Below, piece by piece: positions 45,171 to 53,242 of a DNA stretch of 64,000 bases; positions within the stretch are counted from its first letter, which is position 1, and every line of letters starts with the position of its first letter. A program made the translations under genes and the position numbers. The notes beneath the pieces are model-generated. The model worked only from the letters and a program-made list of their open reading frames with translations, made no database searches and had not been told where the DNA came from. The stretch lies in the NCBI GenBank assembly GCA_900545825.1, contig URAS01000007.1, positions 1 through 64,000 on the forward strand, in the 5' to 3' direction. The DNA comes from an uncultured Actinomyces sp. (GTDB taxonomy: Bacteria; Actinomycetota; Actinomycetes; Actinomycetales; Actinomycetaceae).

Positions 45171-45203
45171 CGGTGAACGTGACCTTTTTTGATCACGTTC
45201 ACG
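45171..45203. repeat. Family A palindromic repeat, copy 5 (single unit)
   Basis: Perfect unit 2: arms GTGAACGTGA and TCACGTTCAC with CCTTTTTTGA between, 12 nt after the paralogue B stop and 21 nt from the next, convergent, gene. Confidence 0.8.
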
Positions 45204-45224
45204 GCCGGGATGCCCAGCGCAGGG

Positions 45225-45842
45225 CTAGTCGAACCTGCCGGACCACCGCGCGTGCACGGCCGCCCACCCGGTCGGGACGGACTTGAGCAGCGCCACCGCC
45301 TCGGGGTCGTTCTCGCCGTCGAAACCGCAGGGGGCGGCGAGCAGCGGCGAGTTCTCCGGCACCTCGGTCGTCCCCTTCTTCAGCGCCGGGTCGACCTCGT
45401 CGAACGTCGGCGGGGCGATCATGTCGGTGTCGTCCGTCGTAAACCCGCAGCGGCACTGCGGGTCACGCGACACGCCCACGTTGCCCTTCCACGAATAGGG
45501 GGAGATCTCCCAGCTGTCCGTGGCGGCAAACGGCAGGTCGCGGAACCGATCGTGCGTGGGCGCGTCGCGCGGCACGGTAAAGAAGACGTTGCATCCGACG
45601 CGGGCCGCGCTGGTGATGTGAAACTCCTTCATCTTGGGGCCGACGGTGACGTCCTCGACCTTGCCCTTGAGCTTGCCGGTGTTGACCAGGTACTGCGCGG
45701 TCTCACGGGCGTCGGGGTCGCCATTCTTCACCGTGGCGACGCCCCATGCGCAGCATGCACAGAGGACGAGCGCAAGGATAAGGACCCACGTCTGGCGGCG
45801 CGTCCACCGCCGCTTCGTGCCGGTGCTTGTCCGTTCAGCCAT
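45225..45842 (-). CDS. Membrane-anchored protein of unknown function
   Basis: 205 residues. A basic N-terminus (KRRWTRRQ) and one helix WVLILALVLCACCAWGVATV place the rest outside the membrane. The exported part has several Cys (VGCNVFF, PQCRCGF, APCGFD), Asp-rich stretches and a C-terminal TGWAAVHARWSG. No family recognised. The gene is convergent with paralogue B. It lies in the same repeat-dense island of putative surface proteins. Confidence 0.65.
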   Translation of the reverse strand: MAERTSTGTKRRWTRRQTWVLILALVLCACCAWGVATVKNGDPDARETAQYLVNTGKLKGKVEDVTVGPKMKEFHITSAARVGCNVFFTVPRDAPTHDRFRDLPFAATDSWEISPYSWKGNVGVSRDPQCRCGFTTDDTDMIAPPTFDEVDPALKKGTTEVPENSPLLAAPCGFDGENDPEAVALLKSVPTGWAAVHARWSGRFD

Positions 45843-45890
45843 CGTCCTCGACTCCTGTGGTAGCCCGAAGTGTCCCGTTTATTCTCCCCC

Positions 45891-45932
45891 ATCACCGTGA
45901 TCCTTTTGTCCGCTGTGATCACGCTCATCGGC
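45891..45932. repeat. Family A palindromic repeat, copy 6 (half unit)
   Basis: ATCACCGTGATCCTTTTGTC then CGCTGTGATCACGCTCATCGG, closely similar to unit 1 of copy 1; it lies between two same-strand genes. Confidence 0.7.
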
Positions 45933-45953
45933 CGGACGGGCTGGCAGTCGCGC

Positions 45954-46328
45954 CTAGCGCTCCTCGTCGCGGGAGGCGACGTAGGGGTACACCGCCGCCA
46001 CCAGCACAATCACCCAGCCAAACGTCACTAAGCCGGCGTGGGCGAGGACGCTCCCCGCCAGCGCGAGGACACCCACCACGGGCCCAACGAACGCCAACAC
46101 GACACAGCCGACGAGGTCCGCCACCGTCGCGCTTCGCCGCCTGGCGACGGCGATAACGCACAGGGACCAGAGGACGGCGCAGACGACGAGGAAGACCCAC
46201 GTGCCGCCGTCGATCGGCTGGAAAAGGTCATAGCGTTCGCGGACGGCGGGTTCGCCCAGCCAAAGCCACGCGGCCGGCACAATCGAGGCGATGGCGGTCA
46301 ACGCCGGGGCAAGAGCACGCTTCTTCAT
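45954..46328 (-). CDS. Small polytopic membrane protein of unknown function
   Basis: 124 residues with about four helices (ALTAIASIVPAAWLWLG, TWVFLVVCAVLWSLCVIAV, VGCVVLAFVGPVVGVLALAG, LVTFGWVIVLVAAVYPYVA). ATG 46328 is chosen because AAGGA lies 7 nt upstream; the longer frame to 46379 has no support. No family recognised; the arrangement of helices is like DUF2516/YtxH-type small membrane proteins but the match is not specific. Confidence 0.6.
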   Translation of the reverse strand: MKKRALAPALTAIASIVPAAWLWLGEPAVRERYDLFQPIDGGTWVFLVVCAVLWSLCVIAVARRRSATVADLVGCVVLAFVGPVVGVLALAGSVLAHAGLVTFGWVIVLVAAVYPYVASRDEER

Positions 46329-46423
46329 GACGGGATCCTTCGTTGGTCCGAGGGGTGCCACGATAAGGCCGACGGTCACCGAGGAGCCAACTATCGTCTG
46401 TCCAGACTATCGTCCCCGCGCCT

Positions 46424-46503
46424 CGCCGTGGCCCTTTCGTCCACTGCGATCACGCGCATCGGCCCCAAACCCGGGAACGTGCCCCTTTGATCACGCTGAC
46501 GGC
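46424..46503. repeat. Family A palindromic repeat, copy 7 (degenerate bipartite)
   Basis: CGCCGTGGCCCTTTCGTCC to CACGCGCATCGGCC, then AAACCC and GGGAACGTGCCCCTTTGA to TCACGCTGACGG. Both units are present but mutated. Confidence 0.6.
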
Positions 46504-46523
46504 CGCGCGGCCGGCGGCCACGC

Positions 46524-47345
46524 CTACTGGTCGAGGGCGTAGTCGACGACCAGGGGCGCGTGGTCGGAAAAGCGCTGGTCGTAGGCCGGTGCCCGGTCGA
46601 CGCGCACGGCCCGGGCGCGCTCCGCGAGCGCCGGCGTCGCCATCTGGTAGTCGATCCGCCACCCCGCGTCATTATCGAACGCCTTGCCGCGCCACGACCA
46701 CCACGTGTACGGCCCGGGCACCTCAGGTCCCGTCAGCTGGCGCGTGACGTCGACCCAGTCGCCGCCCATCCAGCGGTCGAGGAACGCGATTTCCTCGTCA
46801 AGGACGCCCGACGTCTTGTTGTGGTTGCCCTTCCAGTTCTTGATGTCGAACTGGCTACGAACGACGTTGAAATCGCCCGCGACCACGGTGTCGACGCCGT
46901 CGGCGGCCAGCTGGGCCAGCCGCTCCTCGACCCGCGCGAGGTGCGAGAGCTTGTAGTCGAGCTTCGGCGACCCGACCTGGCCGGAATGCAGGTAGGCGGA
47001 GACGACGCGCAGCGGCGCCTCGCGCCCACTCAGGTGCAGCGTCGCCTCGAGCCAGCGGCCCGAATCCGATTCGTGTTCGTCGGCGATCGCCTCACGCTCC
47101 GCCGACACGATCTCGATGCCCGAGTCTGCGCGGCACGCGACCGCGACGCCCGCACGCCCTTTGAGCTGGGACGGAAACGTGACGACGTGCCAGTCCTCCC
47201 CCATCAGCTTGGCCGTGACGTCCTCGGGCGCCCTGGTCTCTTGGGCGAGGACGACGTCGGCGCCACAAGTCGCCAGCCACTGATCCATCCCCTTGCGGCG
47301 CGCCGCGCGGATACCGTTGACGTTGACCGTCGCGACGCGGATCAT
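46524..47345 (-). CDS. xth: Exodeoxyribonuclease III / AP endonuclease
   Basis: DNA repair nuclease. 273 residues with ATVNVNGIRAARRKGM (metal Asn), LAQETRA (catalytic Glu), AVVSAYLHSGQ-type VVSAYLHSG, VAGDFNVVRSQFDIKNW and a C-terminal DYQMATPALAERARAV then YDQRFSDHAPLVVDY (catalytic Asp-His). ATG 47345 overlaps the stop of the upstream lipoprotein gene (ATGA), so they are coupled. The longer frame upstream is a shadow of that gene. Confidence 0.92.
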   Translation of the reverse strand: MIRVATVNVNGIRAARRKGMDQWLATCGADVVLAQETRAPEDVTAKLMGEDWHVVTFPSQLKGRAGVAVACRADSGIEIVSAEREAIADEHESDSGRWLEATLHLSGREAPLRVVSAYLHSGQVGSPKLDYKLSHLARVEERLAQLAADGVDTVVAGDFNVVRSQFDIKNWKGNHNKTSGVLDEEIAFLDRWMGGDWVDVTRQLTGPEVPGPYTWWSWRGKAFDNDAGWRIDYQMATPALAERARAVRVDRAPAYDQRFSDHAPLVVDYALDQ

Positions 47346-48436
47346 CGCACGTCCCTCCCGATGACGATGGTGCCGTGCTCGACCTGCTTGTTCAGCGAGT
47401 CGGCCTCCTTCTTGAGGCTGTCGCTGATCCGCACGGAGAAATCGTGGAAGTCCGCCATGTGCGCGGTGTTGAGCCGCTGCGTGTAGCCAATATCGGAGTC
47501 CGCGTGCACCGAACCACGGGTGATCGGGCGCAGCATCGCGGGCGCCAGCTCCTTCGTGTCGGTAACGAGGCTGGTCATGAGGACGTCGCGCGACTCCGGC
47601 AGTGTCTCCCACGCGTCCCGGCCGGTGAAGATAAGCGAGACGCCGTTATCCGCCTTCTTCACCGCCTCGATCGCGGCCGGCGAGAAGGCGTCGGCATCGA
47701 CGAGAATAATGTCGGCGTGCTGGCCGATATAGGTGCCGACCTGGCCGTTCACTTCCTCGGCGTTCGTCGCGCTGGTCGCACGATGCGACCCGGCGTTCCA
47801 ACCCTGGACGACCACGCCAGTGCCCTTGGCCTGGTTGTAGAAGTCGACACCCTGGGCGAACCCGCGGGCCACCGGCGAGTCCGTGGTCGACGCCGACAAA
47901 GCGCCGAGGACGCCCGTGCGGGTCGTGCCCGCCGCGATGTAGCCGGCGAGGAACGCCGGCGCATCCAGGCCTGAATTCAACGGCGTGAGGTTCGCGGGCA
48001 GCCGCTCCGACCGCTCGACCCCCGTCGCCTCGTAAATGACGTCCGGGTGCTTCTTTGCCTGGTCACGCGCCGCCGCGCTCATCGAGGCACCCGGCGTCAC
48101 GATGACGGCGCACCCGGCCCTTTGCGCGGCCTCGAGCGCTTCCTTCGCTGTCGGGGCGCTGAACAGTTCGCGCACGCTAATCGTCTTGTCGTCGCTCGAC
48201 CTGCGGTCTTTCGCCGCCGCCTTCAGCGCGTCGACGAACGACTGGGCGTACTCCTTGTTCACCGAATCTGACTGGGCCACACAGATAATCGGACGCTCGA
48301 CGGTGATCGTCGCCGCGGTGGGCGATGACGCCGAGGGCTTCGTGTTGCACCCCGCGGTGGCCACCAACGCCACCCCGCATGCCGTCACCATCGCCGCACG
48401 GGCGATCCTGCCCGCAGTTACCGTGGGCGTCCTCAT
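47342..48436 (-). CDS. PnrA/BMP-like substrate-binding lipoprotein
   Basis: 364 residues. A signal peptide with lipobox VATAGC (Cys at about 29) indicates a lipid-anchored exported protein. The rest resembles the BMP/PnrA nucleoside-binding fold: ICVAQSDSVNKEYAQSFVDALK, AGCAVIVTPGASM, AGYIAAGTTRTGVLGALS, FAQGVDFYNQ, ADIILVDADAFSPAAIEAVK. There is no ABC permease or ATPase gene beside it; instead it is translationally coupled to exonuclease III, an odd pairing. AAAGGAG precedes the ATG. Confidence 0.78.
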   Translation of the reverse strand: MRTPTVTAGRIARAAMVTACGVALVATAGCNTKPSASSPTAATITVERPIICVAQSDSVNKEYAQSFVDALKAAAKDRRSSDDKTISVRELFSAPTAKEALEAAQRAGCAVIVTPGASMSAAARDQAKKHPDVIYEATGVERSERLPANLTPLNSGLDAPAFLAGYIAAGTTRTGVLGALSASTTDSPVARGFAQGVDFYNQAKGTGVVVQGWNAGSHRATSATNAEEVNGQVGTYIGQHADIILVDADAFSPAAIEAVKKADNGVSLIFTGRDAWETLPESRDVLMTSLVTDTKELAPAMLRPITRGSVHADSDIGYTQRLNTAHMADFHDFSVRISDSLKKEADSLNKQVEHGTIVIGRDVR

Positions 48437-48491
48437 GTGTCACTCCTTTTGTTCGCGCATTCCCGCGCCCCTTACGGTACCGGAAAGCGCC

Positions 48492-49403
48492 CTAACACGC
48501 CGAGTGCTCAACCATCCGTTCGGCGGCCTCGACGACGTTGACCAGCAGCAACGCCCTCGTCATTGGGCCGACGCCGGCGGGGTTGGGCGACAGCCAGGCG
48601 GCGACCTCGTCTACACCGTCGGCTACGTCGCCCGTCAGCCGGGCCTTGCCGGTGGCCGGGTCGACGACCCGCGAGACGCCGACGTCGAGGACGACCGCGC
48701 CCGGTTTCACCATGTCGGGCGTAATAATGCCCGGCTGGCCCGACGCCGAAATGACGACGTCGGCGCGGCGGCAGTGATCGGCCAGGTCGCGGGTGCCGGT
48801 GTGGCATGAGGTCACCGTCGCGTTGCAGTCTTTGCGGCCCAGCAGCAGGCCGATCGAGCGGCCCACCGTCGTCCCGCGGCCCACAACCGTGACGTCCGCC
48901 CCGGCCAGGTCGATGTCGTAGCGGCGCATGAGCTCGATGCACGCGCGCGGCGTGCACGGCAGCGGCGTGTCGATCGGCCCGGAAACGGCGAGAACCAGCC
49001 GCCCGAGGTTCATCGGGTGGAGGCCGTCGGCGTCCTTCGCCGGGTCAATCAGCTCGAGGATCGCGTTCTGGTCGATCCCCGCCGGCAGCGGCAGCTGGAC
49101 GATGTATCCCGTGCAGCGCGGATCGGCGTTGAGGCCGCGGACCGCGTCCTCGATCTGCGCCTGCGAGGCGTCGCCGGGCAGGTCGACGCGGATCGACGCG
49201 ATCCCGACCTCGGCGCAGTCGCGGTGCTTGCCCGCGACGTACGCCCGCGACCCGGGGTCGTCGCCGACGAGGACCGTGCCCAGCCCCGGCGTGATCCCCC
49301 GGCTTTTCAGCGTGCTGACCCGTTCGGCCAGCTCACTCTTAATCTGCGCGGCCACACCCGCGCCGTCCAGCAGTTTCGCCGGCCCCTGCCATCCTTTACG
49401 CAT
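48492..49403 (-). CDS. folD: Methylenetetrahydrofolate dehydrogenase/cyclohydrolase
   Basis: Bifunctional one-carbon enzyme. 303 residues: YVAGKHRDCAEVGI (catalytic Lys of the YxxxK), GYIVQLPLPAGID, DGLHPMN, TPLPCTPRACIELM and VVGRGTTVGRSIGLLL (NADP loop, with T where many have S/P). ITPDMVKPGAVVLDVG and GDVADGVDEVAAWLSPNPAGVGPMT complete the C-terminus. TAGGAG precedes the ATG. It lies 9 nt downstream of glyA on the same strand, forming a one-carbon operon. Confidence 0.93.
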   Translation of the reverse strand: MRKGWQGPAKLLDGAGVAAQIKSELAERVSTLKSRGITPGLGTVLVGDDPGSRAYVAGKHRDCAEVGIASIRVDLPGDASQAQIEDAVRGLNADPRCTGYIVQLPLPAGIDQNAILELIDPAKDADGLHPMNLGRLVLAVSGPIDTPLPCTPRACIELMRRYDIDLAGADVTVVGRGTTVGRSIGLLLGRKDCNATVTSCHTGTRDLADHCRRADVVISASGQPGIITPDMVKPGAVVLDVGVSRVVDPATGKARLTGDVADGVDEVAAWLSPNPAGVGPMTRALLLVNVVEAAERMVEHSAC

Positions 49404-49412
49404 GCGCGGCTC

Positions 49413-50708
49413 CTAGTGGGACTGGTCGAGGCCCGGGTACAGCGGGAACGCGTCCGTCAACGCGGCGACGCGCGCCCTGAGTTCCGCCGTGTCCGCCTTG
49501 CCCTGGCAGCCGTCGACGAGGGCGGTCGCGATGATATCGGCGACCTCTTCGAACTGCTGGGCGCCGAAACCGCGCGTGGCCAGCGCCGGCGTGCCGATGC
49601 GCAGGCCCGAGCCGACGGCCGGCGGGCGCGGATCGAACGGGACGGCGTTGCGGTTGATCGTGATGCCGGCGGCGTGCAGCAGGTCCTCGCCCTCTTGGCC
49701 GTTGAGGACGGATTCGCGCAGGTCGGCCATGACGAGGTGAACGTCAGTGCCGCCGGTCAGCAGCGTGATTCCCGTGCTGGCGACGTCGTCGGCCATGAGG
49801 CGCTTGGCGATGATCTGGGCGCCCTCGATCGTGCGGGCCTGGCGGTCGGCGAACTCCTCGGTCTGCGCGTACTTCATCGCCACGGCCTTCGCGGCGACGA
49901 CATGCATGAGGGGGCCACCCTGCTGGCCCGGGAACACCGCGGAGTTGAGCTTCTTTGCCAGAACGGTGTCGCGCGAGAGGAGCATGCCCGAACGCGGGCC
50001 GCCCATCGTCTTGTGGACCGTCGTCGACACGACATCCGAATACGGCACCGGCGACGGGTGCAAACCAGCCGCGACCAGGCCCGCAAAGTGCGCCATATCG
50101 GTCCACAGGTAAGCGCCGACCTCGTCCGCAATCTCGCGGAAGGCAGCGAAGTCCAGGTGGCGGGCGTAGGCCGACCAGCCGGCGATGATGACCTTGGGGC
50201 GGTACTCGAGGGCGGCGTCGCGCACCGCATCCATGTCGATCCGCATGGTTTCACGGTTCACCTGGTAGGCGGTCGCGTGGTAGACCTTGCCGGAGAAGTT
50301 GATCTTCATGCCGTGCGTCAGGTGGCCGCCATGGTCGAGGGCGAGGCCCATGATCGTGTCGCCCGGCTTCGCCAGCGCGTGGAGGACCGCGGCATTCGCC
50401 TGGGCGCCCGAGTGCGGCTGGACGTTCGCGTATTCGGCGCCAAACACGGCCTTGGCGCGCTCGATCGCGAGGTTCTCGGCCTGGTCAACGGCCTCGCAGC
50501 CGCCATAGTAGCGGCGGCCCGGGTAGCCCTCGGCGTACTTGTTCGTCAAAACCGAGCCCTGCGCCTGCAACACCGCACGCGGGACAAAGTTCTCGGACGC
50601 GATCATTTCCAACGTGCCGCGCTGGCGCTCCAACTCGAGGTCGAGGACGTTCGCGATCTCGGGGTCGAACTGGGCCAGGCTGTCGTTATGTGCGCTGCGG
50701 ATAGCCAC
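49413..50708 (-). CDS. glyA: Serine hydroxymethyltransferase
   Basis: PLP enzyme converting serine and THF to glycine and methylene-THF, the substrate of FolD. 431 residues: MIASENFVPRAVLQAQGS, TNKYAEGYPGRRYYGGCE, PHSGAQANAAVL, TDMAHFAGLVAAGLHPSP, STTVHKTMGGPRSGMLL (Schiff-base Lys in TTVHK). GTG 50708 follows GAAGGAG. A TAGGGT box at 50804-50799 would give an 84-nt leader, in which I do not recognise a riboswitch. Confidence 0.95.
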   Translation of the reverse strand: MAIRSAHNDSLAQFDPEIANVLDLELERQRGTLEMIASENFVPRAVLQAQGSVLTNKYAEGYPGRRYYGGCEAVDQAENLAIERAKAVFGAEYANVQPHSGAQANAAVLHALAKPGDTIMGLALDHGGHLTHGMKINFSGKVYHATAYQVNRETMRIDMDAVRDAALEYRPKVIIAGWSAYARHLDFAAFREIADEVGAYLWTDMAHFAGLVAAGLHPSPVPYSDVVSTTVHKTMGGPRSGMLLSRDTVLAKKLNSAVFPGQQGGPLMHVVAAKAVAMKYAQTEEFADRQARTIEGAQIIAKRLMADDVASTGITLLTGGTDVHLVMADLRESVLNGQEGEDLLHAAGITINRNAVPFDPRPPAVGSGLRIGTPALATRGFGAQQFEEVADIIATALVDGCQGKADTAELRARVAALTDAFPLYPGLDQSH

Positions 50709-51013
50709 GACTGCTCCTTCTTCGGTAGTGGTCGCGCCGCCCTCGCCCTCGGCCGCGCGGAGGTCACGCGGGGCAAGTTGGCGACGGTGATGCCCCTCAC
50801 CCTACCGCGGCACACTGACACTTTGCGTGGACGTCATCCTATGTGGTCACGTTCATCGGTCTGGGCCGGTCACCGCGATGGCAATGGACAGAAGGGCCAC
50901 GTCCCCGGGCCCGGCTGCGGGAGGGGACGGCAATAGGCGGCAACCTCGCGGCCCCCGACCACCCGCTCGATAACCTGGCGGTATCTGGCCCGCTTTGTCA
51001 AAGGAGACCTGCC
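50709..51013. other. 305-nt intergenic stretch between divergent glyA and the glycosidase gene
   Basis: It holds the glyA leader and its -10 box TAGGGT (minus strand, 50804-50799), a decayed family A repeat (50826-50859), and the AAGGAGA ribosome site of the glycosidase gene at 51001-51007. No ORF with coding character and no convincing riboswitch fold is seen. Confidence 0.6.
50826..50859. repeat. Family A palindromic repeat, copy 8 (decayed half unit)
   Basis: GTGGACGTCATCCTATGTGG then TCACGTTCATCGG, alignable with unit 1. Confidence 0.5.
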
Positions 51014-53161
51014 ATGCCCGAGGCAACCCCCGCACCCCTGGATTTCGACACCGCCCGCGACAAGGCAAAAGAGCTGGTCGCGCGCATGAGTGTGGACGAG
51101 AAGATTCAGCAGCTCCACGGCTCGATGGCGACGATCAACATCTACGACATGCCGCCGATCGACGAGATCCAGGCGATGGGCCCCGAGGCGATGGAGGAAT
51201 TCCTCGAGCAGGTCCGGATTCAGCGCCACGTCAAAGGCAACGAAGCTCTGGGGATTCCCCGCTTCCGCGTGACGAATGGGCCGGTCGGCGTCGGCATGGG
51301 CGACGGCTACCCCAGCCCCAAGGCGACGGCGCTGCCGATGACGATCGGGCTGGCCGCCGGCTTCGACCCCGACCTCGCCCACGAATACGGCGACATTATC
51401 GGCTCCGAGACGGCGACGCTGGGCCAGCATGTCCTCGAAGGGCCGGGCGTGTGCCTGCACCGCACCCCGATCGCCGGGCGTAATTTCGAGTATTTCTCCG
51501 AGGACCCCTACCTCTCCGGCGTTATGGGCGTCGAGGTGACGAAGGCGATTTAGGCGCACGACGTCATCGCCATGGGCAAGCACTACGTGACGAACGATCA
51601 GGAAAACGAGCGTTTCCGTTACAACGTGGAAATCGACGAACACGTCCTCCGCGAGCTGTATCTGTTGCCGTTCGAAATGCTCGTCAAGGACGGCGATATT
51701 GCCGCGATTATGTCGGCGTATAACCGCCTGCGCGGCACGTACGCCACCGAAAATCGGTACACGCTCACCGATATTCTGCGGCGCGAATGGGGCTTTACCG
51801 GCTACGTTCAGTCGGACTTTTGGTCGTGCCGGTCGTGCGCGGCGTCGCTGGGCGCCGGCATGGACCACGAAATGCCCGACGCCAAGTGGCTGAACGAGGA
51901 CAACGTCAAGGCCGCCCTCCAAGACACCAGCCTGGAAATCGAAACGATTGACCGCGCCCTCGTGCGCCGCTACACCCAGATGTTCCGATTCCACCAGTTC
52001 GACCGGCCCTACGCCCCCGGCCAGATCGACGCGGCCGCCCACGGCGAACGCGCCCGACGGATCGGCACAGACATCGCCGTCCTCCTGAAGAACGAGGGCG
52101 ACCTCCTGCCGCTGGACCCGAAGGGCGTCGGGAACCTCGTCGTCATCGGCCAGGCTCCCTACGTCGCCGAGGCCTGCAACGGCGGCGGCGGGTCGTCGAA
52201 GGTCGACCCACTCTACACCGTCGCCCCGCTGGACGGCCTCACCGAGGCGCTGCGTGCCGCCGGCGCGGCCGACCCGACGATGGTAGTCGTCGACGCTGAC
52301 CTCGCGAACCTCGACCAAGCCGTCGAGGCCGCCCGGGCCGCCGACACCGTCGTCATCATGGCGGGCATCGTCGCGACCGAGGGCGCTGACCTCGTCGAAC
52401 CGCGCCACCTGCACGGGCAAGAAGACATGATCGCCCGCCTGCTCGAGGCCGCGCCCGACGCCGTCGTCGTCCTCAAGGATTCGACGCCAGTCCTCATGCC
52501 GTGGCGCGATCAGGCGCGCGCGATCCTCGAGGTGTGGAACCAGGGCAGCGAGGACGGCCACGTCGTCGCCGACCTGCTCTTCGGCGCCGCCACGCCAGCC
52601 GGGAAGGTGCCGACGACCTACGCGGCCGAGCTCGGCGACCTCATGTACGTCGGCCACCAGGAGCGTTACCCCGGCGTCGACCTCGGCGAGGGCTACCCGA
52701 CGATGACCTACAGCGAGGGCCTGCAGATGGGCTACCGCTGGTTCCAGGCGCAGGGCATCGCGCCGGCGTTCCCGTTCGGGTTCGGGCTGTCGTACACGAC
52801 GTTCGAGGTCAGCGACGTCGCGCTGTCGGCGACCGAAATCCCCACGGACGGGCGCATGAGCGTCACCGCGCGCGTGACGAACACGGGGGCGCGGCGCGGC
52901 GCCGAGGTCGTCCAGGTCTACCTGGGGATTCCCGTCGCCGGGCAGCCGCCGATGCGCCTCGTCGGCTTCGCCAAGGCGTGGCTGGAGCCGGGAGAATCGG
53001 CCGACATCGAGGTCGTCCTCGACGCGCAGGCCACGGCAAAACCCTTCGGCACCTGGGACTATGCGACGCGGGCGTTCCGGAACGTGCCCGGCGAGTACAC
53101 GGTGTACGTCGGCACGTCCAGCGAGGACACGCCCTTCGCGCAGACCGTCGCCCTGGCGTGA
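51014..53161 (+). pseudogene. Family 3 glycoside hydrolase (beta-glucosidase type) interrupted by one amber codon
   Basis: The single frame encodes about 715 residues of a GH3 enzyme but a TAG at 51551-51553 splits it after residue 179. Before it: GVGMGDGYPSPKATALPM, GVCLHRTPIAGRNFEYFSEDP. After it, in the same frame: AHDVIAMGKHYVTNDQENER (conserved KH), SAYNRLRGTYATEN, GYVQSDFW (catalytic Asp region), and the C-terminal GH3 and fibronectin-like domains with FPFGFGLSYTTFE. In relatives the stop position is usually a Gln (VTKAIQAHG type), so CAG to TAG is likely. AAGGAGA precedes the ATG. Both halves are otherwise intact, indicating a recent lesion, a sequence error or suppression. Confidence 0.85.
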
Positions 53162-53173
53162 ATCGCCCCCCCC

Positions 53174-53220
53174 GGCCGGTGAACGTGACCGAATCGGCCA
53201 GAAAGGTCACGTTCACGGCC
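53174..53220. repeat. Family A palindromic repeat, copy 9 (variant loop)
   Basis: GGCCGGTGAACGTGACC and GGTCACGTTCACGGCC form a near-perfect stem around a loop not seen in other copies. It is 13 nt after the glycosidase stop and would also serve as a terminator for the convergent Fic gene. Confidence 0.75.
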
Positions 53221-53242
53221 GGGGCGGGGCTGGGATAGGAGG

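Noticed and set aside
50709..50810. Possible riboswitch (ZTP, THF or glycine type) in the glyA leader
   Set aside because: The leader is only about 84 nt and I could not find the conserved core words or pairing of these riboswitches.
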